Source: Candidatus Omnitrophota bacterium
GTDB lineage: Bacteria; Omnitrophota; Gorgyraeia; Gygaellales; Profunditerraquicolaceae
Assembly: GCA_028687525.1 (NCBI GenBank)
Contig: JAQTZX010000053.1
Span: 1 to 7,740 of the forward strand
Direction of reading: 5' to 3'
DNA: 7,740 nucleotides
Under the pieces are notes generated by a model, which was not told the DNA's origin, did not search any database, and saw only the letters and a program-made list of their open reading frames with translations. Of the stretch, positions 1-5,463 are shown one piece after another (position 1 is the stretch's first letter; each line of letters starts with the position of its first letter). The translations under genes were made by a program, and so were the position numbers.

Positions 1-217
1 TGTGTTTATCGTCTTTCTGCGCGGGCTGGGCAGGCTTGCTGCCATATACGATACTGTCAATATCACTAAGATCTTTTTCCACGTGTTGATAAACATCCAC
101 CCGCATGATGACATTCATATCCACCTGGATGGAATCTTTGGTCCCGCCGACTTTCACCCTGGCACAGCCCAAAAATAAAACCATTCCCGCCATAAGAACC
201 ACCGCTAATCTTTTCAT
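1..217 (-). CDS. ynbE: YnbE-like outer-membrane lipoprotein, partial (3' end beyond left edge)
   Basis: This gene begins at ATG 217-215 and runs off the left edge after 72 codons. The protein opens with a short lipoprotein signal: MKR, a hydrophobic run, then the lipobox FLGC with the lipidated Cys at residue 18. After the Cys come a basic stretch (CARVKV), a KDSIQVDMNV segment and a VEKDL motif. This order matches the small E. coli lipoprotein YnbE (Cys, PRIEV, KEPITINMNV, KADKDVE), recalled from memory rather than searched. In E. coli, YnbE pairs with the AsmA-like protein YdbH. The upstream neighbour here is YdbH-like, ends only 3 nt before this start, and its stop codon is embedded in this gene's strong Shine-Dalgarno (GGGAGGGTGA), so translation is probably coupled. 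From about residue 61 the protein continues with a Pro/Ala/Gln/Lys-rich stretch (KPAQPAQKDDK), past the roughly 60-residue length of E. coli YnbE. It may end just outside the window or continue into another domain. A ydbL-like (DUF1318) gene might follow, but cannot be seen. Confidence 0.72.
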   Translation of the reverse strand, partial: MKRLAVVLMAGMVLFLGCARVKVGGTKDSIQVDMNVIMRVDVYQHVEKDLSDIDSIVYGSKPAQPAQKDDKH

Positions 218-220
218 TAC

Positions 221-1369
221 TCACCCTCCCTGATCGAAACCAACGGTTACCTTGAAATTACGTTTCCCCTGTTCTCCGTCGAGAAAAACCTCCAGGACGT
301 AATCTTCGCCTTCTTTATATACGTGCGCCCTTCCCTCGGCATAACGGTAATCCTTGAAACCTTCAGGCACCGCCTCCAGGTACCGCCCAGAGCTTCTGGA
401 TATGGTATCCAGGAATCCGGCGTCGGTGATGACCAGGGTGCCGCCGGGAGCGGCAATCGCGCAATCGGCATCCAGGAAACGGATAGTTCGCCCCTGTCCG
501 CGCAAACCGATCTCCCCGCCAAGCGTACCGCTCATCTGTATCCGGTTTTTCAAATCCAGCTCACCGGTCAGCCGGTCAAGCGCTATCCCCCGGGCACTAA
601 GATTGGCCAGGTAATCCAGATTATTATCAAGCCTCAATTTCCCCTCTCCGCGGATATCCCCGCCCAGGGAATGGGCGGACAGGCCGTTGAAGGAGAGGAT
701 CTCTTTTTTCAGAGAAACCGCGCTTTCTATATCGGTAACCGCGAGTTTACTATTATAACATATTTTTTGTATAGTCAACCGCCCATTTTCAGCTTGCTGC
801 CGCGCCGAAAACTCAACCGCAGATACTTCAAAATTATATCCCCGGAAAGAATCAACCCTAAGGTCAAACGCGGACAAAATACGCTCCGGCAGGTTAAATT
901 CAAGTGAAAAGAAGGCTTTTACTTCCAAATCCTTTACCGCAATGCGCAAGTCCACATCAGAAAGGCGGATGATTCCGACGCCAAACAGTTTTTTTCCGGA
1001 AGAACCCCGGACCAACCGCCGCAGATCGGCCGTTTTTTCCCGCGGGGCGCGGATATCAATGTTTATCCCGCGCGCCTGAACCTCCGCGATATGCCCGCTG
1101 ATAAGCGAAAACAATGAAAAACGGGCCGCGGCTTCTTTAATGGCAAGCTCATACGCTTTTTTGTTCTCGACCTTTATGTCGGCTAAAACGACCGACCCCG
1201 GCCTAAGCGCACACCCGCCTACGGAAACAATGCTCTCCGGGAATGTCCGCAGCAACTGCGCTTTTGCCGCGGAAATAACCAGAGGTTTAAATACCAGGAC
1301 AGAAACGGATAAGAAAACAACGAAAAGGATATATACGGCCCTTTTAGGGAATTTTACCTTTGCAGACAT
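221..1369 (-). CDS. ydbH: Short YdbH-like AsmA-family inner-membrane/periplasmic protein
   Basis: A 382-residue protein with one N-terminal membrane anchor (about residues 11-33, after the basic MSAKVKFPKR) and a long periplasmic region. That region is dominated by alternating beta-strand patterns typical of the AsmA/YdbH/TamB repeating-beta-groove superfamily. Near the N-terminus is an AsmA-like stretch around residues 50-90 (GGCALRPGSVVLADIKV and following). The C-terminal part (residues 300-378) has the gGtlvI and final V-x-V-x-V strand pattern seen in YdbH C-termini. E. coli YdbH is about 880 residues, so this is less than half size, yet it starts and ends cleanly and shows no frameshift. 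The family call rests mainly on fold pattern plus the adjacent ynbE-like gene; another small AsmA-like protein remains possible. I chose ATG 1369 because GGAG lies 9 nt upstream and the anchor follows directly. A TTG at 1402 would add 11 polar residues and lacks support. The gene overlaps the upstream Fe-S gene by 26 nt. Confidence 0.68.
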   Translation of the reverse strand: MSAKVKFPKRAVYILFVVFLSVSVLVFKPLVISAAKAQLLRTFPESIVSVGGCALRPGSVVLADIKVENKKAYELAIKEAAARFSLFSLISGHIAEVQARGINIDIRAPREKTADLRRLVRGSSGKKLFGVGIIRLSDVDLRIAVKDLEVKAFFSLEFNLPERILSAFDLRVDSFRGYNFEVSAVEFSARQQAENGRLTIQKICYNSKLAVTDIESAVSLKKEILSFNGLSAHSLGGDIRGEGKLRLDNNLDYLANLSARGIALDRLTGELDLKNRIQMSGTLGGEIGLRGQGRTIRFLDADCAIAAPGGTLVITDAGFLDTISRSSGRYLEAVPEGFKDYRYAEGRAHVYKEGEDYVLEVFLDGEQGKRNFKVTVGFDQGG

Positions 1370-2018
1370 TGACACATACTCCGCAGATATATTGTTCAAC
1401 AAGATGCTGTTTCTGGAACTCTTTTAATTTCTCGAAACATTTGATATGATCGAACTGCGCGGGATCTTTATGAATGGCTTGAGCCGGACAAACCGCGGCG
1501 CACAAAGCACACCCGCCGCAATTTTCATCCACGGGCTTGTCGGTTTTCAAAGGCATGTCGGTAAGTATGGTACTAAGCCGGAACTGGGATCCCAGTTTTT
1601 TATTCACCAAGAGATTATTCCTGCCTATCCAGCCGAGCCCGGCCAGGAACGCGATTTTTTTATGCGAAAGGTGCGCAGTCTGTTTCTGCCAGTCCATGAT
1701 TTGAGAAGCGGGAATAGGGATGGCGCAAAAACCCTTGTTCTGTATGAAGTTAGTTACCTTGAGCGCGGTTTGATCCAGTAAGCCGTTCAGGGTACGGTAG
1801 TGGTGAAAATATAAGCGCGTAGGCACCTGCTCCAATTCTCCCAGAATGCCGGCCGACAAACGTATCCCCAGGCAAATCGCTTTATCAACTTTTTCCAGAC
1901 TGCGGGGAGCAAGCCTTATATCGCCTTTTTCCTTTGATATATCCGCCACTCCAAATAGATCGACTCCCTGCTGAAGGCAGAACTTTTGCAGTTGAAGGTA
2001 AATTTTTTTCTTATCCAT
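1344..2018 (-). CDS. Short epoxyqueuosine reductase (QueG)-like double [4Fe-4S] protein
   Basis: A 224-residue soluble protein related to the COG1600/QueG family (DUF1730 region followed by a 4Fe-4S double-cluster domain). The hallmark AGLGWIGRNNLLV is at residues 126-138. Eight cysteines suit two [4Fe-4S] clusters: C167, C170, C173 and C177 in a CGGCALCAAVCP motif, then C194, C212, C215 and C219. QueG reduces epoxyqueuosine to queuosine in tRNA using cobalamin. Canonical QueG is about 350-380 residues with C-terminal HEAT-like repeats, absent here. The DSAP-type segment carrying the catalytic Asp ahead of AGLGW is replaced by TAHLSHKKIAF, with Gln at the aligned position. I therefore expect a QueG paralogue of unknown reaction, perhaps still corrinoid-binding or a reductase, rather than QueG itself. 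The ATG at 2018 follows AACGGAGCAGGA, a good ribosome site. Its last codons, including the codon for cluster ligand C219, overlap the start of the YdbH-like gene. It lies 114 nt downstream of mnmG. Confidence 0.82.
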   Translation of the reverse strand: MDKKKIYLQLQKFCLQQGVDLFGVADISKEKGDIRLAPRSLEKVDKAICLGIRLSAGILGELEQVPTRLYFHHYRTLNGLLDQTALKVTNFIQNKGFCAIPIPASQIMDWQKQTAHLSHKKIAFLAGLGWIGRNNLLVNKKLGSQFRLSTILTDMPLKTDKPVDENCGGCALCAAVCPAQAIHKDPAQFDHIKCFEKLKEFQKQHLVEQYICGVCVNVCKGKIP

Positions 2019-2132
2019 TCCTGCTCCGTTGAATCCGCACCTGATACCCCTGACGCTCTTGGTCCCGGGACCGGATGCGTTTCTAAGATTTCAGCGGTTT
2101 CGTAAAATTCCCCTCCGGGGACGGGTCCCGCT
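2019..2132. other. mnmG/QueG-like spacer with G/C-rich inverted repeats
   Basis: This 114-nt gap holds no gene. On the transcribed (minus) strand, just after the mnmG stop, TCCCC-GGA-GGGGA (2121-2109) can form a 5-bp hairpin followed by AUUUUA, at best a weak terminator. A perfect 12-bp palindrome GGTCCCGGGACC lies at 2061-2072, and its half can also pair over 7 bp with CGGGACC near 2130-2124. I see no convincing promoter here, so read-through from mnmG is the simpler reading. Confidence 0.35.
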
Positions 2133-4019
2133 TTAAGTCTGTACCCGGTACGGTTTTCTCAGATAAACCATCAGCAACGAAATGGCCGCAGGGGTTATGC
2201 CGGAGATGCGCGAAGCCTGACCAAGGGTAAGCGGCCTGACCCTGTACAATTTCTCCCGTATCTCCCGGGAAAGACCGGAGATAACCGCATAATCAATTTC
2301 CACGGGTATCTTTATTTTTTCCAGGTTCTTAAACCGTTCGATCTCCTTCATCTGCCGTTCAATGAACCCGCTATATTTTATCTCAATCTCTATCTGTTTG
2401 GCAACACTTTCCGGTATACGCGCGATGCCGGCGTTCTCGTTCGCGCGTTTACACAAGGTTGTCAATTCTTTCCATCTTATCTGCGGCCGTTTAAGCATTT
2501 CCTCCAGGGTGGCGGCTTTACGCAGAGGCGCGGTATTCAAACGCTCCAGTTCTTTATTCACGGCCGCGGAGGGCTTCAGGCGGTGCGCGCGCACCAGGAC
2601 TCTGCCGTCGCCGATCCCTTTTTTCTTTTTTTCCATTTTCTGATACTCCCGCCGGTGAACCAAACCCAGATGATACCCGATATTCCTCAAGCGCATGTCC
2701 GCGTTATCTTCACGCAGGATGAGCCGGTATTCGACGCGCGAGGTAAACATCCGGTAGGGCTCGGCGGTCCCTTTGGTCACCAGATCATCGATAAGTACAC
2801 CGATGTAACTTGTGGAGCGGTCCGGGATAAACGGTTCTTTCCCGGCGCAGAACAAAGAGGCATTTATACCGGCAACAAGTCCCTGCGCGGCCGCTTCTTC
2901 ATAACCGGTTGTTCCGTTGATCTGGCCGGCGAAGAACAGGTTCTTAACATTCTTTGTTTCCATGGTCGGCAATAACTGCGTAGGTTCGGACACGGTATGT
3001 TCTACACCATAGCCGTAGCGGACCACTTTTACTTTTTCAAGCCCGGCGATCGAATGCAATATCTTTTCCTGCACTTCCGCGGGGAGGCTGGTGGACAATC
3101 CGTTCGGATATATCTCGTCCGTACCCAATCCCTCCGGCTCCAGGAATATCTGATGCCTCGTCCGCTCCGGGAATTTTACGATCTTATCCTCTATGGAAGG
3201 ACAATAGCGAACGCCGGCGGCCTTGATAATCCCGGTATACAGGGGAGACTTGTCCAGATTGGCGCGGATGACGGCATGAGTAGCCTCGTTGGTATAGGTG
3301 ATATAACAGGGCCTCTGTTCCAGTTCGAGTTTAACGGTAGAGAAAGAAAATGGGAGCGGCGGATCATCCCCGTTCTGGGCGGTACATTTTGAAAAATCAA
3401 CGGTCTTTTTGTCGAGACGCGGGCAGGTTCCGGTTTTGAAACGCAGCAGGTTAAAACCAAGCTCTTTTAGATCGCGTGTTAACTCCACGGATGCCGGCTC
3501 CCCTATCCTGCCGCCGGAAAAATGTTTCAATCCGACATGTATGAGGCCGTCGAGAAAAGTCCCCGGACATAACACCACGCACCGGGCATTTATCCGGTCT
3601 CCCCGGGAGGTAACCACACCGCATACCCGGCCGCCCTCGATAAGCAAGCGGGCAACCATCCCTTCTTTCAGAAAAAGGTTCTTCTGGAATTTGATGATTT
3701 TTTTCATATATTTATTATACCGGTATTTATCTATCTGCGCGCGGGAAGACTGTACTGCTTCGCCTTTGGAAGCGTTAAGAATTCTGAACTGGATCCCGCA
3801 GACATCCGCGGCCATCCCCATCTGCCCGCCGAGAGCGTCGATCTCTTTGACCAACTGCCCTTTGCCGACTCCGCCGATGGCCGGGTTACAGCTCATCGCA
3901 CCTATGGTACCCGCGTTGATGACCACCATAAGTGTGCGCCGGCCCATTCTGGCTGAAGCAAGCGCCGCTTCTATGCCGGCATGCCCGGCTCCGATCACGA
4001 TGACTTCGAAATCTTTCAC
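2133..4019 (-). CDS. mnmG: tRNA uridine-5-carboxymethylaminomethyl modification enzyme MnmG (GidA)
   Basis: With MnmE, MnmG installs the (carboxymethyl)aminomethyl group on C5 of wobble uridine U34 in tRNAs, using FAD, NADH and methylene-tetrahydrofolate. The product is 628 residues, against 629 in E. coli. Visible motifs are the FAD dinucleotide-binding GAGHAG (residues 10-15), MSCNPAIGGVGKG (42-54) with conserved C44, RYCPSIEDK (271-279) with conserved C273, and FAGQINGTTGYEEAAAQG (363-380). The MnmE/tRNA-binding C-terminus carries YSGFIERQ (549-556) and RPLTLGQASRISGITPAA (595-612). I chose GTG 4019 because the protein then begins VKDFEVIVIGAG as in the family and AAAGGAG lies upstream (10-nt spacing). 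An earlier TTG at 4079 falls inside the promoter -35 box and is not credible. Some usually conserved positions differ (E87 in SKGEAV, C199 in TGTCPR, AAGV before the RYCPS motif). No mnmE lies nearby. It is probably the first gene of the leftward operon. Confidence 0.97.
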   Translation of the reverse strand: MKDFEVIVIGAGHAGIEAALASARMGRRTLMVVINAGTIGAMSCNPAIGGVGKGQLVKEIDALGGQMGMAADVCGIQFRILNASKGEAVQSSRAQIDKYRYNKYMKKIIKFQKNLFLKEGMVARLLIEGGRVCGVVTSRGDRINARCVVLCPGTFLDGLIHVGLKHFSGGRIGEPASVELTRDLKELGFNLLRFKTGTCPRLDKKTVDFSKCTAQNGDDPPLPFSFSTVKLELEQRPCYITYTNEATHAVIRANLDKSPLYTGIIKAAGVRYCPSIEDKIVKFPERTRHQIFLEPEGLGTDEIYPNGLSTSLPAEVQEKILHSIAGLEKVKVVRYGYGVEHTVSEPTQLLPTMETKNVKNLFFAGQINGTTGYEEAAAQGLVAGINASLFCAGKEPFIPDRSTSYIGVLIDDLVTKGTAEPYRMFTSRVEYRLILREDNADMRLRNIGYHLGLVHRREYQKMEKKKKGIGDGRVLVRAHRLKPSAAVNKELERLNTAPLRKAATLEEMLKRPQIRWKELTTLCKRANENAGIARIPESVAKQIEIEIKYSGFIERQMKEIERFKNLEKIKIPVEIDYAVISGLSREIREKLYRVRPLTLGQASRISGITPAAISLLMVYLRKPYRVQT

Positions 4020-4050
4020 GGTTATTGAACTCCTTTTGCACAATATATCA

Positions 4051-4079
4051 ATTATACCCTCACGCCGGCATTTATGCAA
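4051..4079 (-). promoter_or_regulatory. Sigma70-type promoter of mnmG
   Basis: On the minus strand, TTGCAT (4079-4074) is followed by a 17-nt spacer and a perfect TATAAT (4056-4051). Transcription would start near 4044, giving a leader of about 25 nt that contains AAAGGAG before the GTG start at 4019. Element quality and spacing are close to consensus, and the position between two genes supports function. This would give mnmG and the genes after it a promoter independent of nrdJ-apgM. Confidence 0.8.
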
Positions 4080-4127
4080 AAACTATAAGCGGCTGGCTGG
4101 GCAAGGGGACGCATGCTCCGATCGACT

Positions 4128-4142
4128 CCGTACACGGTACGG
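4128..4142. repeat. Short inverted repeat downstream of apgM
   Basis: CCGTAC-ACG-GTACGG forms a 6-bp stem with a 3-nt loop, 12 nt beyond the apgM stop codon. On the transcribed minus strand it is not followed by a U-run, so it does not look like an intrinsic terminator. It could be a 3' stabilising hairpin or chance. The rest of 4080-4154 shows no other signal. Confidence 0.3.
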
Positions 4143-4154
4143 CTTTTGGAAAGG

Positions 4155-5438
4155 TCATTCTTTAACGAGTTTTATAAGCAGGGGAAGAAGGCCGATGCCG
4201 GTTAGTTCGCCGAGGGAGCCGCGTTTAGCGGCTTTTTCGGAAAAGGAACGGGTGCTGTCGGATTTTATCATTCCTCCGGCGATAAGCAGCGGGACGGCTT
4301 CCGGGGAATGCGCCATTTTGGAGCAAACGGTGGCATGGTCGGCGGTGACGCAGATAATGTGGCCGTCGAGGGATATGGCGGGGATAAGATTGGAAAAGAA
4401 ATACCGGTCTATCATCTCGATAATCTCTTTTTTCCTCCGAAAATCTCCGTCATGTCCGGGCTCGTCGAGCCCTTTTATATGCACGTAAATCCCGTCATAA
4501 CTTTTGACCGACTCGCAGGCGATCTTGGCGCGGATGGAATAATCCACTTCCAGATGCCCGGTCGCAGAGGGGACCTCGATAATATCCATGCCCGTCAACA
4601 GGGCGATGCCTTTTTCAACCGGCATATCCACGAAACAGCCGAATTTCACATTATATTTATTTTCCAGCGTGGGACAATCAGGAATATCCCTCCCCGCGTC
4701 GCGCACCAAAAGGATATTCGCCGGGAGTTTGTTTTCAGCGGAACGTTTCCTGTTGATCACGGACTCGCTTAAAACTTTATGCGCCTTCCGGGTAAACTCG
4801 TTAACGACGAAAGCGGTCTCTTTATCAGGTATGGAATGTTCATGCCCGGGCATGGGAACGGATTCTTCCACCACTCCGATAAAAGTTTCTTTGGCCATTC
4901 CCCAAAGCCCCAGCCGCGCGTAAGCGGGATCGGTATTGGTTATCCAGCCGGAAAGGCGGGAGAGCATACCTTTCAGGAGAAGCACCCCCCGGTGCCCGAC
5001 GGTACTCTTCAATTCAAAAGTCGCGCTGGAAAGCGCGACTTTTGAATTAATCTCTTTTACCAGGGCCGACGCTTCTTCACGAGTCAAATCCCTGCCTACC
5101 CGCCGATCTTTAATCGTCTTCCCGTCAGGTTCAACGGTAGCGAAATTAAAACGCAGGGCGAGACTACCTTCATCGATACTCAACCCCTCGGCAAAGGCCT
5201 CGATCGGCCCTCTACCGGTATAGTATTTCTGTGCGTCATACCCCAGCAAAGCCAAAACCGCCACATCCGATTCCGGGGCTATATTTTTCGCTACCGGATA
5301 CAACAGACCGGTCCGTCCTTTCCGGGCAAGAGAATCCATATTCGGAGTATGGGCGGCCTCTAAAGGAGTCTTATTATCCAGTTCCTTCACCGGCGCATCG
5401 CCCAATCCGTCAAGCACAATGTAGATTATTTTTTTCAT
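4155..5438 (-). CDS. apgM: Archaeal-type 2,3-bisphosphoglycerate-independent phosphoglycerate mutase (ApgM)
   Basis: A 427-residue alkaline-phosphatase-superfamily enzyme that interconverts 3- and 2-phosphoglycerate without the bisphosphate cofactor, in glycolysis/gluconeogenesis. Visible residues: N-terminal metal site IVLDGLGD (D10), substrate segment KTPLEAAHTPNMD (23-35), the presumed nucleophile S57 in PESD, YYTGRGPIEAF (72-82), HLEVDY (295-300), metal ligands D325 and H329 in KGLDEPGHDGD, D367 and H368 in TADHAT, and H377 in KMAHSPEAVP. This is the short archaeal form, not the roughly 510-residue GpmI. Some bacterial relatives are proposed to be alternative homoserine kinases, but no threonine genes are visible here. 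I chose ATG 5438 because MKKIIYIVLDG is the family start. An in-frame ATG at 5489 lies inside nrdJ and adds an atypical leader. The start lacks a clear Shine-Dalgarno. The gene lies 25 nt after nrdJ and contains a striking 17-bp inverted repeat (listed separately). Confidence 0.92.
   Translation of the reverse strand: MKKIIYIVLDGLGDAPVKELDNKTPLEAAHTPNMDSLARKGRTGLLYPVAKNIAPESDVAVLALLGYDAQKYYTGRGPIEAFAEGLSIDEGSLALRFNFATVEPDGKTIKDRRVGRDLTREEASALVKEINSKVALSSATFELKSTVGHRGVLLLKGMLSRLSGWITNTDPAYARLGLWGMAKETFIGVVEESVPMPGHEHSIPDKETAFVVNEFTRKAHKVLSESVINRKRSAENKLPANILLVRDAGRDIPDCPTLENKYNVKFGCFVDMPVEKGIALLTGMDIIEVPSATGHLEVDYSIRAKIACESVKSYDGIYVHIKGLDEPGHDGDFRRKKEIIEMIDRYFFSNLIPAISLDGHIICVTADHATVCSKMAHSPEAVPLLIAGGMIKSDSTRSFSEKAAKRGSLGELTGIGLLPLLIKLVKE
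5011..5048. repeat. Perfect 17-bp inverted repeat (4-nt loop) inside apgM
   Basis: The left arm AATTCAAAAGTCGCGCT (5011-5027) and the right arm AGCGCGACTTTTGAATT (5032-5048) are exact reverse complements around GGAA (5028-5031). Pairing stops at both outer ends (C5010 against A5049). The element is in frame and encodes apgM residues NSKVALSSATFEL (131-143). By symmetry the plus strand reads almost the same peptide (NSKVALESATFEL). As mRNA it would form a very stable hairpin with loop UUCC. No U-run follows, so it does not look like an intrinsic terminator. Confidence 0.95.
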
Positions 5439-5463
5439 ACAATGAGACTTTTTCGGCAAACTG

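Noticed and set aside
323..907. Plus-strand open frame of 194 codons
   Set aside because: It is the antisense shadow of the YdbH-like gene. The minus-strand product has a membrane anchor, a ribosome site and a partner gene, while this one has none.
1344..2018. Calling this gene queG
   Set aside because: It is too short, lacks the C-terminal repeats and has no Asp at the catalytic position before AGLGW. It is kept as QueG-like without a symbol.
2141..4147. Similar strings GTACCCGGTACGGTTTT (2141) and GTACACGGTACGGCTTTT (4130) flanking mnmG
   Set aside because: A 13-base match with one mismatch is expected by chance in a window of this size, and the first lies in the mnmG coding end.
3409..4488. 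Long open frame (359 codons) on the plus strand
   Set aside because: It lies antisense across the mnmG 5' half, its promoter and the apgM 3' end, whose protein motifs are unmistakable. Its own translation is Pro/Ser/Arg-rich with no recognisable family and no ribosome site.
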